Origin: Tolypeutes matacus
Lineage: Eukaryota; Chordata; Mammalia; Cingulata; Chlamyphoridae
Reading direction: 5' to 3'
DNA: 64,000 nt
Assembly (NCBI GenBank): GCA_026826555.1
Contig: JAKSZT010053764.1
Span: 35,123,261 to 35,187,260 of the forward strand
Made by a program: the position numbers and the translations under genes. Shown in pieces: positions 1-11,479 of the stretch. How positions within the stretch are numbered: the stretch's first letter is position 1; every line of letters begins with the position of its first letter. Below the pieces are notes generated by a model. The model made no database searches. It was not told where the DNA came from and saw nothing but the letters and a program-made list of their open reading frames with translations.

Positions 1-279
1 AAGTTCTCCCACATTCCAAGGTTCTTCTTTACTCTTTCCCCTACCACCCCCCTCTCCCTACAGTTCTCTATCCATCAAGAGGATTAAACTAGCATTATGT
101 GGACAGATCTGAGGTTGTTCCAGGAAATCCTGTTTAGAATTTGGGTCAATAGCAAATGCTGTTTTTGCCTCAATTTCCTTATTTCTATAATTGAAATAAC
201 AACATTTACTTTTAAAAGTTAGGATTGATCGCAATGATATATTTAAGAGAGTTAACCCTGAACCTAACACAGACAAAGT

Positions 280-356
280 GCTCAATAAATAGCATCAAGT
301 ATCACATCCCAGCACTCATCGCTTAGAAGGCATTCAATAAATATTTGTTAGTGAAT
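280..356 (+). repeat. L2 3'-end fragment
   Basis: The stretch ends in a 'caataaatatttgtta' motif after 'aaggcatt', the usual 3' terminus of mammalian L2 (… cataGTAGGCGCTCAATAAATATTTGTTGAATGAA in the family). Only the last ~75 bp are recognisable and it is diverged. An MIR tail is an alternative because the two share this terminus. Confidence 0.4.
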
Positions 357-843
357 CAAAGTTATGTAAATTAAGCTGCAGTCTCTAAATAGATGATCAC
401 TAGTAGAAATATCTGAGTTGATCCAAATGTCTTTTTTTCCCACATTTAAGGGCCAATTGTTATAAATAATTTTAATATTTTAGGCTTTCATGTGGGTAAC
501 CTTATATCTTGTGACACTTGAAATTTTTATGATATTATTTATCATTTTCAAATGCCTGACCTTGTGCAGGTAGTAGCAGAACATCTTGCACTTGCTCCGC
601 TCAGTCATGTGGAACACAAGCAGGGACAGTGGTCCAGGTTTTGACAAGGATGCCCAGACACTTAGGGAGCCACATAATATGAAGGTTCACATGTCTATTG
701 TAAAATTAAACCACAGAATCCACCTGCTTTTGAAGACCGATATTAAGTTGTTTGCCAGTTTCATTGCTGTCATCCTGAACACATCCAGGCCCTCATGATA
801 CATGTCTTCTCAACCCAAAAAATCCACAATCAGGATTAAGTGG
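357..843. other. No recognisable feature
   Basis: AT-rich sequence with no tRNA-like, L1, LTR or exon-like signal that I can name. A short open frame on the plus strand near 586-798 has no start context or splice signals that support a gene. Confidence 0.4.
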
Positions 844-1289
844 TGTTTTAGTTTCCTAGCTGCCAAAACAAATGCCATATGATGGGTTGGCTTAAACAAT
901 GGTGATTTATTGGCTTACAGTTTTGAGGCTAGGAGAAGTCCAAATCAAGATGTCTTCAAAGTGATGCTTTCTCCTAGAAGACTGTGGCATTCTGGGTCTA
1001 GCTGCCAGCAATCCTTAGTACTTGACTTTTCTGTTCCATGGCAATGCACACAGCAGCTTCCCCTGGCTTCATGGACTCTCCGCTTCTGGCTCCTCTCTCA
1101 GGCTTCCTCTCTTTCTGTGGCCTTCCCTGTAAGACTTTCAGTAACAGGATTAAGAAGCATCAGGAGTCAGTCCACAACCTAACCGAAATAACCTCATCAA
1201 AAGGTCTTATGTATAATAGGTTTACACCCACAGGAATGGATTAAATTTAAGAACATGTTTTTCAGGGGTACATACTCCAAGCAACCACA
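844..1289 (-). mobile_element. Solo LTR, ERVL-MaLR-like (xenarthran type)
   Basis: A ~446-bp unit with TG...CA ends, bounded by near-identical 5-bp flanks (agtgg before, aatgg after). It reads on the minus strand: 'gcttaaacaa' and 'tttattggct' near the left end are the reverse complement of the MaLR polyadenylation region, and 'acacccacaggaatgg' near 1225 is the reverse of a block shared with the LTRs at 7859 and 50140. No internal retroviral sequence accompanies it, so it is a solo LTR. The subfamily is not recognised; MLT1/MST relatives are the nearest remembered families. Confidence 0.65.
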
Positions 1290-1399
1290 AATGGTATATG
1301 CAATTACAAGTGATATCTCTAAGTGGTCTCCAAATGGTGTGACTGCAGCTCCAAGTAGAAAAAGGAACGACTCCAACATATAAATGCTTTTTAATTCAC

Positions 1400-1435
1400 T
1401 ATGTGTGTGTGTGTGCATATATATACACATATAGT
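1400..1435 (+). repeat. (TG)n/(TA)n microsatellite
   Basis: Short alternating run: about 14 bp of TG dinucleotides followed by TA and CA dinucleotides. Low complexity, no other signal. Confidence 0.7.
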
Positions 1436-1696
1436 ATTATAATTAACAATGCTTCATCACACACATATTATTTATTGTTAACAAAGATTAATGTAAAACC
1501 ACATTTCAATCAGTTTTCTTTACGATGTTTACATTATTTGATCATCTTCTTGGCAGATATAATTAAATGACAATTGTTCTTATTTCCTGGTAATAGTTGC
1601 CAAAGAGCTGTTGCTAGCATTATAGCTCTGCCATGCTTTTATTTTTTATTGTTATTGTTTGTATTTTTCTGCTATTTTTAAATCTATGAATTTGTT

Positions 1697-1990
1697 GTGT
1701 GTTTTTTTGAAATTTTTTTTTAATATCCTACTTAATACATATATATATATATTTTTTTGCTTACAAAAATGTTATTTATGTATATATATAAATATATTTT
1801 AAGAGGTGCTTGGATATCCAAAATATTACACGGAACCCACTGGGATTCCCATGTTGCCCACCTCCCACACCTCCCACCACATCCCACACAAACATCTCCC
1901 ACAAGTGTGGCCCACCACCCTCAATGGACTTACACATCCTGGGGCCTTGCCACCACCCATAGACCACAGTTCACACCATAGACCACACTC
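1697..1990 (-). mobile_element. 5'-truncated L1 3' end (~290 bp) with 14-bp TSD
   Basis: Flanked by the exact repeat 'tctatgaatttgtt' at 1683-1696 and 1991-2004. Read on the minus strand it runs from a 'ggtctatgg' repeat through a G-rich 'gtgggaggtgtgggagg' segment to an AT-rich tail and an A-rich end. The G-rich stretch aligns by eye with the terminal L1 3'UTRs at 33.1 and 41.8 kb (conserved order: ccacact, gtgggaggtg, atgggaatccc). A second copy of the same 3' end is at 57840-58030, so this is a mobile L1 3'UTR subtype, not unique sequence. Confidence 0.7.
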
Positions 1991-2004
1991 TCTATGAATT
2001 TGTT

Positions 2005-3779
2005 TTAAGATCATTTTCCATTTTATAATGTATAAGGTATTTAGAATTAATAAACAAACAAACAGGCATGCCACTGGTTCAATCCCTCCAGAATGTAGGA
2101 CTCTCCTCTTCCTTTAGGGTACCTCATAGAATTTGTGATTTGTAACCATCTGACACAGTGACCAAATAACTGTGCCAGTTCCAACACATATATTAAATAC
2201 AAATAAATCCTATTTTTCAAGACAAACATGGAAATACATATTCTATTAGTTTTCTTCCCAACCCTAATGGCTCATCCTGTTCACCCTATTGGCTACACTC
2301 CCCCATCCCCATTTGAAGACCATTGATGTGAATGCTGTCAAAATATTTTGGAAATCAATATAAATAATCTTATAGGAGTCCTTTTTAAAAATTTATTTGA
2401 TAAGAATCCCAAACTGAAGAAATCCTGAATTAGAAGGCCTCTTAATTGTGCTTTTGAAGCACTCTGGCCCACACACTTGAGCACAGGCAGCTGGGAAGAA
2501 TAATATTGACTCAAACCTCATCCCTTAATGGGACAAAGAAGTTTTGCTGGGGCAGCAACAATTAGCAGCCTCTTTGAACATCCTCCATATGCATCATATG
2601 TAGACAGATGTATTAGTTATTCAGCTTTGCCTTGGACTATTGTGTGAGGCATTGCATGATATTTATGGTGTGTCTGAACCTGATTTGTTTGTCAATGTCA
2701 TCCTTCTCAAACCAGACCTGGTTGTATTGACTCATGATTTCCTCAACAGGAATGGTAGAATGATAGATGGAACCTCACAATGGAACCCACTCACTGTCTC
2801 CACTGTCATTTTTTTTGGTGAGAGAAGCAAGCTCTGAATGGGCTTTTAAAACCACATTTTGAATCTATTGGAAAGTAATGTTTCATTCATTAGGGCATTG
2901 CCTTGAATCATCTTGTTGGTTTGGAAAATAAGTTTATAAACTGCCAAATGGCACAAACTCTCGGAATTTAAATCCTTTCCAAATAAATACTTTATTTACA
3001 TTTTTTGGGAAATGAATTTCCTACTTTGCATAATATATTTGTATTTTTCAACTCTTCCTTCTCGCTTTCTGATTTCAAAGGATGAATAAAATATAGCTGA
3101 GTGTTCTACTTCTACTTAGAGAAATTGATGAATACTCATAAGGAGTACCTGTGGCATATATTCTACATTTAAGTACTATTTTTCATGTCTACAAAACTCA
3201 AATATGGTAAGGATTTATTTTAAGTTTGTGGTAAAGCCAGGTAATATTTCCCCAGGAAGAAAAGAACTCTGTAGGTTATTAATGAAGTGAGAATTTGTGT
3301 GTAGTTGTGCATAGGACCACAGTTAAGTACTCTGCAGTGTCTTAGAGATAAGGAAACTTAGAAATTAGGTAGCACCACTGGATGGATAGTTACCTGAAAG
3401 CTGAGTTACAAACTGTCAATTAAGATTGGCATCTCATTTTTAAGCCATAAAATGGACAAAAATGAATAAGAGCAGAAATAAGCCAGATCACCTTAGATAC
3501 AAAATGATTCTCAGACCAGAATAATGCTGGTTAGATAAACAAAAGAATGTGTCTTTGAGAATGGGTTTTGGTCAATGTAGAATTTTAAACAAGTGAAATC
3601 AGAGAAACATATTTCTAATTCCTTTCTTCACTGTTCAAGGTAGGTGCAGCCATGTCAATTTTAACAACACAGGACTGTAGGAGACGGATGTTTCTACATT
3701 ACAGATAGATACAGCCAGCCTATGGAGCTTGATGCTTCACAGATTTTATCCAGCAGCCCATGCTACTACCCTTGAAATT
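2005..3779. other. No recognisable gene or repeat
   Basis: About 1.8 kb of AT-rich sequence. Short open frames occur (for example plus 2640-2837) but have no coding context. I recognise no mobile-element family here; very old L1 or DNA-transposon debris cannot be excluded by eye. Confidence 0.4.
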
Positions 3780-5120
3780 TTTAGACCTTTACTATAGGAT
3801 AATTTACTTATCACAATATTCACCCATTGTAAATGTACAGTCGAATGATTTTTAGTAAATTTAAAGTTGTGCAGTCATGACCACAATCCAGTTTTAGAAC
3901 ATTTGCGTCACTCAACAAGTTCCTTCGTGCCCATTTGTTTTCATCTTTACTCACATCCCCAGGCCCAGGCAACTACAAATCTGCTTTCTGTCTCTATAGA
4001 TTTGCCTTTTCTGGAAAGGTCATATAAATGGAGTTATACAATATATAGTCTTTGTGTCTGGCTTTTTTCATTTAATATTTTTTGATGTCCCTCCATGTTG
4101 CTGCATGTATCTGTAGCTCATTCCTTTTAACTGCTGAATAGCATTCCATTGTATTGAGCTATCACATTTTGTTTATTTACCAATTTTTGGACATTTGGAT
4201 TGTTTGAATAAAGTTGTCATGAACATTTATGAATAAGTCTTTCAGTAGACATGTATTTTCATTCTCTTGGGTAGATATCTAGGAGTGGAATTGCTGGGTC
4301 AGATATAAATATACTTTAAACTTTTTAAGAGGCTGTCAAACCATTTCCTGAAGTTGAATGTACCATTTCACAAAGCCACAAGCAATGTATAAGGATTTTG
4401 ATTTCTCCACATCCTCACCACCACTTAGCATTATAAGTCTTTTGGATTATGGCCATGTTAGTCAGTATGTAGAGGTATTTCATTGTGGTTTTACTTTGCA
4501 CTTTCCTAATGACTAATGATATTGAGCATCATTTCATGTGCTTATTAGCAATTTGTATATCTTCTTTGGTGAAATGTTTATTCAAATATTTCCCCATTTT
4601 TAATTAGATGTTTGTCTTATTATTGAATTAAAAGAATTTCCTTTATATTCTGGATGCTAGTTCTTTATCAAATAGGTGTTTTGCAAATATTTTCTCTCAG
4701 TCTGTGGCTGGTCTTTTCATTTTCTTCATGGTGTCTTTTGAAGATAAAACATTTTTAATTTTGATAAAAACAAATTTATCAATTATTCCTTTTATTGATC
4801 TAAGAAATATTTGCATAACACAAGGTCACAAAGGTTTTTCTATATTTTCTTCTAGAAGTTTTATGAATTTAGCTGTTAAATGTAGGTCTATGGTCCATTT
4901 TGATTTAATTTTATTATGCATGGTATGAGGTAAGAAATTAGGATCATTTTCTGCATGTGGATATATAATTTTCCTGGCAGTATTTGTTGAAAAGACTCTC
5001 CTATCCCCCACTGATAAGCCTTGGTAACATTGTTGAAAATCAACTGACCATGAATGTAAGGATTCTTCCTTGGTATAATGCAAATCACAGTATCCTTTCA
5101 TTATAACTTGACACCCCATG
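3780..5120 (-). mobile_element. Old L1 3' end (ORF2 C-terminal region plus 3'UTR), antisense
   Basis: The plus strand carries the characteristic antisense L1 series in order: 3'UTR 'gtgcagtcatgaccacaat' block (3870), 'ttttctggaaaggtcatata' (4009), 'gctgaatagcattccattgt' (4133), 'gtgaaatgtttattcaaa' (4570) and 'cttggtaacattgttgaaaa' (5020). These mirror the ORF2 C-terminus reading leftwards. Heavy decay with frame breaks throughout; consistent with an L1M-age element. The 5' remainder is missing. Confidence 0.8.
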
Positions 5121-5349
5121 TAAATCAGCCTTTATCCAAGTAATGCCCTGCTGAGGCCAACATGAAAAGCAATGCATAGTTCTCATTTTAAATGAATTAA
5201 TTTTAATTCAAATTCATACATAATTTCATAAGTTCAGTTAACCTACGTTTCTGAGCCCACAAAGTTGAAAACCTAAGATCATCACACTCTTTTGAAAATA
5301 CTTGGCAGCTAGCCAGCTTCTCCTGATATTGCTTTATAGAAATTTCCAG

Positions 5350-5650
5350 ACTTTTATTGTCAACAAATATTTGTTGGGTCCCTTTTATGTGGAAGGCATC
5401 ATGAAGGATTCAAATAAATATAAACAGGATCAGTATTCTACTGGCATGTACCAGTATGATCAACCAGGTTGATCATATCCAGCATCCTCTGAGACTGTGG
5501 TATCTGTAAGGCATGGGTTATCAGCATTTGAATATCACCACTGAACAAAGAATATGATAGTCTGTCCTTCATGAGCTTATAATTTAGTTGCAGTCATAAT
5601 ACACTTACATAGTTCCAATGTTCAAAGCCACAAGGGGTGTGCTGGATTCA
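5350..5650 (-). repeat. L2 fragment, antisense
   Basis: 'aacaaatatttgttgggtcc' followed by 'tatgtggaaggcatcatgaa' and, 200 bp later, 'catgagcttataatttagt' is the reverse complement of the L2 3' region. Diverged. Confidence 0.5.
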
Positions 5651-6024
5651 GAAGACTGAGAGAGAATATCACAGAGAGTTCCTGGTAATGGTGAAAGTGG
5701 AGAAATGTTTCTAAAGATAAATAACATCAGTTTTCAAAAGAATAATATTGTGTTAAATTTAAGTTTTATAGACTTAGAACATATCAATGCCCTAACTATC
5801 CTAAGGAGTAGTATCTTCTATATAATTAATTTTTAAAATAATATTTTTTATTAGAGAAGTTTTAGGTTTACAGGAAAATCATGCAGAAAACAGAGTTCTC
5901 ATATACCCCCCATTATTAACATGTTGCATTAGTGTGGCACATTATAACAATTGGTGAAAGAATATTATCATAATATTACTATTAACTGTAGTTAATATAA
6001 CTAACTATAATTAATTATAACAAT
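5651..6024. repeat. Possible short L1 3'UTR remnant; otherwise nothing seen
   Basis: The segment 5850-5945 ('gagaagttttaggtttacag', 'cagagttctcatatacc', 'gttgcattagtgtggcacat') matches the antisense L1 3'UTR block also present near 11490, so a truncated minus-strand L1 3' end is likely. The rest is AT-rich without signal. Confidence 0.5.
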
Positions 6025-6150
6025 ATTAATAGCTATCATTTACTGAGTGCTCACTAAGTCCCAGACACTATGCTAGTCTATGAAATATGTTATTTCTAAC
6101 CCTTACAACAACAGAAGATATTATTGTAGCCATAGGCCTAACTTGATCAG
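6025..6150 (-). repeat. MIR SINE fragment
   Basis: 'catttactgagtgctcacta' then 'cagacactatgctag' and 'acccttacaacaacag' follow the order of the MIR 3' half in reverse orientation. The tRNA-derived head is absent. Confidence 0.7.
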
Positions 6151-6474
6151 CTTGCGGTAAAAACTAGTGCCACAGAGGGATGTTAATATTGAAATTAAAA
6201 TGTTCTAAGCCCCATCCCTATAATATAAAGTTTATTCTTCTCCAAATTTCCCTACCCCAAGGGATTACTAGGAACTCAAAGAATGCTTACATAGATCATG
6301 AATTCGGGTTCCTCATTGCCTCTGTTCTCCCGCCATGGGCCAGGAGAGGGCTATAATTCAGCACAGTAATAGGACCAGTCGCTCTGATGGCTGCTCTGTG
6401 CACAATCCATGTGGTGGTCTTGATTTCTCCCAGTGATATCCTGCCACTGTCACTGATGTACTATCCCCCCCTTT

Positions 6475-6816
6475 TATTAAAGATTTATTTTATTTTATTT
6501 ATTACCTGCCCCCCCCTTGTTGTTTGCACTCGCTGTCTTTAGGAGCTTCTCTTTAGGAGGCACCAGGAACTAAATCCAGGACCTCCCATGGGGGAGAGAG
6601 GCGATCAATATGCTTGAGCCACCTCAGCTCCCTGGTTTGCTGCAACTCTCATTGTCCTTCCTCTTTGTATCTGTTTGTTGCATCATCTTGTTGCATCAGC
6701 TCATCATGCCCACCTGTCGCACCAGCTCACCTTTTCCAGGAGGCCCTGGGAACAGAACCCAGGACCTCCCATGTGGTAGGCGGGAGCTCATTCACTGAGC
6801 TACATCCACTTCCCTG
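6475..6816 (-). mobile_element. Dimeric tRNA-Ala-type SINE (DAS-like)
   Basis: Two tRNA-like heads lie in the same minus orientation at about 6555-6635 and 6735-6815. Each contains the reverse complement of a B box ('aaatccaggacctcccatg' and 'gaacccaggacctcccatg') followed by the reverse A-box region ('tgagccacctcagctccc' and 'tgagctacatccacttccc'). A spacer of ~100 bp separates them, and a T-rich tail plus 'tttattttatttatta' lies on the left, as expected for the 3' tail of a minus-strand SINE. Imperfect flanks resembling a TSD (actatcccc... / actatgccc...) surround it. The heads resemble the DAS SINE of xenarthrans. Confidence 0.75.
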
Positions 6817-6819
6817 AAC

Positions 6820-7240
6820 TATGCCCTTTTGTCTCACTTCACCACTGCCCAAACCCAGTGAGCTGGCATTCATGATGTGCTTTGCAGGCCATCATGAGCC
6901 TGCAGGGCAAGGCTCTGCTCTCTTTGGTTTGGAATCTTCAGTGTCCATTAGGATACAAGAAAGGATGCTCTTCTCCCCATTGTCCTGGCACCTACGCATA
7001 CTCAGCTTCTATTAAGTACAGGCAGAAGCATATTCCTGTGGGATCATAAGAGGCTACAGAATTGATCACATTCTGGGTCAAGATTTAGGCCTTTCCCGAG
7101 ACCTCCCCAGCCAAGCCCTTAAGATCTGAGGTTCATACTTCTCCTAGTATGAAGAGCTACCACAGTTCGTCTCAGGATTAATTACTGGAGTAACTAACTG
7201 ATATTTGCTTTAGGAGAAAATTCCACCTACTACTTTATCC
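6820..7240. other. No recognisable feature
   Basis: Moderate-GC single-copy-looking sequence with no family or gene signal that I can name. Confidence 0.35.
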
Positions 7241-7244
7241 CCTT

Positions 7245-7340
7245 TTTTAAGTGAGCTGCCTAAGATCATACAGAAAACATGAAATGCAAACTTAGGTTTT
7301 CCAAATTCCCAAGTTGATATTTTCTCACTCTGCTCTACTG
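7245..7340 (-). repeat. MIR SINE fragment
   Basis: 'gagctgcctaagatcataca' followed by a core resembling 'aaacttaggttttccaaatt' and 'tctgctctactgtct' reads as the reverse of MIR's tRNA-proximal half. Strongly diverged. Confidence 0.45.
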
Positions 7341-7344
7341 TCTA

Positions 7345-7853
7345 CCAAACCTATATATATTCAGACAAGTCGGTACTGTGCAGGTTGGCCCTGAGAAAAC
7401 AGCAAAATACCTTCCCTCATCCTCACAGAAAAACTTAATCAAATAAGATAAAAAAATAAGCTTCCAAGACCCATCATTCTCTCATGGTTTCTAGTCTGAG
7501 AGTGTATTTGTAGAAACCTGAATGTGCAACCCAAACCTATTTATTAATTGGGGGTAAACAAAATATGTGCTTAGGTTTAGCTCTGCAAACAAGCTCAGGG
7601 AATTCAACATACAAAGATGGTATTATAGAAAAGAAAAAGAGAGAGCGAGAGAGAAATATTCCAATGTTACCTACCTGCAGTGGAAAAGCTCTTGTTAGAA
7701 TGGTGGCAAACAGGGTTTATGATCCTGGTTTTATCACTAAGTGGCCGTGTGTCTCCTATAGTAAGTGAATGCTTCTCTGAAGTCCTCAGCTACTCTTTCT
7801 TGGTTGAACAACTCATTATTATGAATGACAGTCTGGAGTATTGAAAGACAATG
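7345..7853. other. No recognisable feature
   Basis: No gene or repeat family recognised apart from a short purine run (gaaaaagagagagcgagaga) near 7632. A short open frame at 7565-7768 has no coding support. Confidence 0.35.
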
Positions 7854-7858
7854 ACCTC

Positions 7859-8342
7859 TGTGGTGGATTGAATTGTGTAACCCAATCTAGACATATTTGT
7901 GGTCTTGGTCCACATTCTTGTGGGTGTGGACCCATTGTAAATATGATCCCATGAAGATGTAAATTCATTTAGGGTATGGCCCAACTGAATCAGATTGGGC
8001 TTTAATCCAGATTATTAGAGTCCTTTATAAACAGAATGAAATTCATATATGCTGGGAAAAAGCCATAGCGAAGTAAGAAGCTGGAAGTCAGGGGAACCCA
8101 GGGGAAAAAGGAGAAGATGCTGCCATGTGCTTTGCTGTGTGACAGAAAAGCCAAGGATCCAAGGATCCAAGGATTGCCGGCAGCCAGCCCCAGAACACCA
8201 CAGTCCTCAGGGAGAAAGCATTGCCTTACTGATGCCTTGATTGTGGACTTCTTCTAGCCTCAAACCCATAAGCCAATAAATTCCTGTTGTTTAAGCCAGC
8301 CCATTGTATAGTATTTGTTTTAGCAGCTGGGAAGTGAAGACA
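7859..8342 (+). mobile_element. Solo LTR, ERVL-MaLR-like, 484 bp
   Basis: TG...CA ends are flanked by an exact 5-bp TSD (acctc at 7854-7858 and 8343-8347), the length made by ERVL/MaLR integrases. Internal order is typical of MaLR LTRs: a 'gtgggtgtggaccca' block near 7918, 'agagtcctttataaacag' (TATA-like region, 8018), a mid-region with 'gctgccatgtgctttgc', then 'aagccaataaattcctgttg' (polyadenylation region, 8269). It contains three tandem 8-bp units 'ccaaggat' near 8152-8176. Related LTRs lie at 844 (minus), 46699, 50140 and 61223. Confidence 0.8.
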
Positions 8343-8354
8343 ACCTCTGAAATA

Positions 8355-8480
8355 GGAGAGGTTGTAAGAATTAAATTAAAAATTCAAAGACAGTCTCTAC
8401 CCACTTACTGTGACCTTGAGCAAATTACTTCTTTTAACCTCAGTTTTCTCATAGTAAGTTGGGGATAATACTGCCAAAAA
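8355..8480 (+). repeat. MIR SINE
   Basis: 'cttactgtgaccttgagcaa', 'cctcagttttctcatag' and 'ttggggataatac' follow the MIR core order in plus orientation. Confidence 0.75.
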
Positions 8481-8754
8481 CCAGATTAAGAGGCAGGCTA
8501 GTCATACTAACTGCCCAAAGCTGATCTATAGGGTGTTAGAAGATCAAAAGATTAATCAAAGCTATGGTGCTAGTTGACTCAGTTCTTCACACATGGTTTC
8601 TGATGAGACTGGTAACATGTCCTTGGTTCGCTTTTGATCAAAGCAGACAGAGCCCTCTAGCAGACATTTTTAAAACTTATTTTTATATGGCCTTCACTCC
8701 AAATAAATAAATGTGCAAATATATAAATAAAATCTGTTTGAAGGGACACTATAT
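8481..8754. other. No recognisable feature
   Basis: AT-rich single-copy-looking sequence; nothing supported. Confidence 0.3.
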
Positions 8755-9165
8755 TAGTGAGGATAGTTTAGGCTATAATGCAGTAATAAATAACTCTAAA
8801 TCTCAGTGGCTCAAAAAATAAGGATTTATTTCTTACTCAATATCTGATGTAGGTTGGTTGGCGGTTTTCCATCTTGAACCTATGCCATCTGAAATACAAG
8901 TTCACTATAATAAGGAAACAAAGAGATGGAGGATGCACACTGGCTCTTACCTGTCTTGTTTCAGAAGTGGCACCATTATTTCTGCATCTAGGCTCTTAGA
9001 CAAAACACTCATAAGGTTCAACCTAACTGGGAAATGCAGGAAGAACTTACTGTGTCCTGAAACCACATCCTACAGATTCAACCCCAGCAACCAATTCCTG
9101 GATACTGCAGGAGCCAGAAAGAGGAGGCAGGTAAAAAATGGTCTGTGTCCCTGCAACAATTTTTA
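8755..9165 (-). mobile_element. Probable ERVL-type LTR fragment, antisense
   Basis: The left part ('gcagtaataaataactctaa', 'tctcagtggctcaaaaa', 'aaggatttatttcttactc') is the reverse complement of a common ERVL-class LTR 3' region. The remainder to ~9165 is consistent in spacing but diverged. An open frame of ~100 codons on the plus strand here (8858-9166) is an antisense artefact of the LTR. Subfamily uncertain. Confidence 0.45.
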
Positions 9166-9224
9166 GGCCCATCTTTCAGACTGCAAATATCACAAGGGTA
9201 TATCATGGCATTTATCTACACAGG

Positions 9225-9760
9225 GCCCTTCCATGATTCCCCAAACTTTTAGGAGAAAGTTTAAACCCCTTTCTGTAACATGCAAAGACTCCTGGAGGGT
9301 TTTTCCTCCAGCCTCCCTCACTGGCTACATCACAGGTGCCTCACTCACATTCACCCTCCACTCCAGCCCTGACAAACAGCTGCAATGGCCCTGGACAACT
9401 CTGTCTTATTTCATGTCTTTCTGTATGAGCAGCTGCTCCAAATTTCCCTGGAATGGCTTTCACTCACTCTTTGCCTGTTTGTGCTTTAAACCCCATCTTT
9501 TCCAAAATGCTCTCTCTGACTTCACCTCGATGACTTAGATGCCCACATCTAAGGCTTCCAGCATCATGTGCATACCTCTGTCACCAATTACTGAATTAGA
9601 AATTGGTCTAAGGGTCTGTCTCCCCCTCCCAAATAGAAACTGATAAAAGGCAGGGTCTAGGTTATATTTGATGCTGGATCTTCAGGGCTTGGTGAGGTAC
9701 CTGATACACTGTAAGAATACATAAGCATTTATCTAATCAATGAATGCCAACCTCATCCTG
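9225..9760 (+). repeat. L2 LINE 3' region
   Basis: Order of L2 3' sequence is preserved: 'cactccagccctgac' , 'cctggaatggctttca', 'ttccaaaatgctctctctga', 'ctgtctccccctcccaaata', 'aggcagggtctaggtt' and 'gtacctgatacactgtaaga' ending in a 'caatgaatg' tail. About 530 bp, decayed, no open frame of note. Confidence 0.75.
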
Positions 9761-9904
9761 ATGTATCAAACCACACCTCTCTGTGTGCCCTGATTCTTAG
9801 GTTTTCCAGCAGATTACTACTCCAAGTACACCACCTCTCTGCCAACTCTCTGTTTTTAGATGCTTTGGGCTGTAACTGATTCCAAGGTGAAGGAGTGGAG
9901 AGAG

Positions 9905-10055
9905 CACTGTTTGAAGCCAGAAGTGTCTGTAATTAAAACCTAGACTTTGCCATTTAGCAGTTGTCTGAACTTAGACAGGATCTCTCAACTTTTGCCCAAT
10001 TTCCTCAAAAGAAAACTATGCCACAGGTCCACTGTGAATATTAAAAGAGAATCTT
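9905..10055 (+). repeat. MIR SINE
   Basis: 'aaaacctagactttgccatt', 'ttgtctgaacttagacag' and 'caatttcctcaaaagaaaac' match the MIR core in plus orientation with high divergence. Confidence 0.5.
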
Positions 10056-10606
10056 CATGTTGTATCTGTCTGAATGTTTATTCAGATGTAGAAAATTGTA
10101 TTCCCTAGAAGGCCCTTCAGGCAGGGAAGGTATTTTTTTTTTAAGGAAATTTCTTGAAGAGGTGCTTGGAAAGCAGATAAGACCCCAAAGGAATCCTGAA
10201 TGTGGACAGAACAGCCTTGTAAGAAGGACAAAAAGTAGCAGAAGGGGAGGGCAAAAGGGAGGAAATGAGGAGAGGAGATGAGAGTCAGGAAATTGTGGAA
10301 GACCTCCTGTGACCCCCAAATTTTTAATTGTCTAAAAATATGGTATATTACATTTTAAAACATCTAGAGTTATGTTTTGTCACATAATAAGCAATCCATA
10401 AATCATAAATGCAATTATTATTTAAAGAGTTGTCATTATTAACTCAGACTGAGTTATCAGTTAATGCCACGGGTTTGCATTCTTTAGACAAGTGAAAGGC
10501 AAGGGAGGGTTAAAGGGTAGAAATACTGAGCTCAGTTTCTGTTCTATCCAGATTGTATCTTTCTCTTTATTTCTCACTCTAGGATAAGTTCTCCCTTATA
10601 TCCTGA

Positions 10607-10629
10607 TTTTTTTTTTTTTTTTTTTTTTT
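10607..10629 (+). repeat. T23 homopolymer
   Basis: A run of 23 T. It may be the A-tail of a minus-strand retroelement whose body begins to the right (L1 3'UTR recognisable from ~10670), but 40 bp between are not recognised. Confidence 0.7.
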
Positions 10630-10659
10630 ATGCTCACAGCAGCTACTAAGAATCTTCCA

Positions 10660-11466
10660 TTGACTGGTCACTTTAAAATCAACTTTATTGAGATTCATTT
10701 TATGTACAAAAAGTAGAATCCATTAAAAACATACAACTTGATGAGTTTTGACAAATGTATACATACACCCATGAAACCAAAATCTAGATACAGAGCATTT
10801 TCATTGTTTCCCAAAAGTTTCTTCATGCCCTTCTCAGTCCATCCCTCCCTCTGCCCTTGCCTCAGGCAACCACCTATCTGCCTTTTATCACAAGAAAACC
10901 CAAAGTTTTCTAGAATTGTATATAAATAGACTCATAGTGTATGTACTTTTTTGTGTCTGGCTTCTTTCAATCAGCATAATGTGTTTGACATCCATCCGTG
11001 TTGTGGCATGTATCGAAATTACATTTCTTTGTGTTAGTAGTATTCTATCGTGTGAATATACCACATTTTGTTTATCCATACACCTGTTGTTGGGCATTTT
11101 GGTTGTTTCCAGTTTGGGGCTATTGTGAATAAATCTGCTGTTAACATTTACAGATTTTTGTATGCCATTTATTCTTTCATTTCTGTTGGGAAAATACCTA
11201 AGAGTGGAATGGTTGGGTGATACACTAAGTATATGTTTAAACGTTTAAGGAACTGCCGGTTTCCCAAAGTGGTTACCAGCATTTCACATTCAAAGTCTAT
11301 GAGCGTTCACGTTGCTCCACATGCTGACCAAAACTTGGTATTGTCAATCCTTATAATGTTAGCCATGCTAATGGGTATTTGCAGGTATAGCATTGAGATT
11401 TCAATTTGCATTTTCCTGATGTCCAAGGGTGTTAAACATCTTACTTTGTATATGCTCCTTTATCTT
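10660..11466 (-). mobile_element. Old L1 3' end, antisense
   Basis: Starts with the antisense L1 3'UTR ('aatcaactttattgagattc', 'gagttttgacaaatgtatac') and continues through the ORF2 C-terminal region in reverse ('ctcaggcaaccacctatctg', 'ttgtttatccatacacctg', 'agtggaatggttgggtgata'). The open frame at 11233-11598 is the antisense of decayed ORF2. The element is cut at 11467 by the insertion of another L1. Confidence 0.8.
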
Positions 11467-11479
11467 CTACTGACTTTTT

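Noticed and set aside
8858..9166. 102-codon plus-strand frame
   Set aside because: Inside an antisense ERVL-type LTR fragment; LTRs of this type do not encode proteins there.
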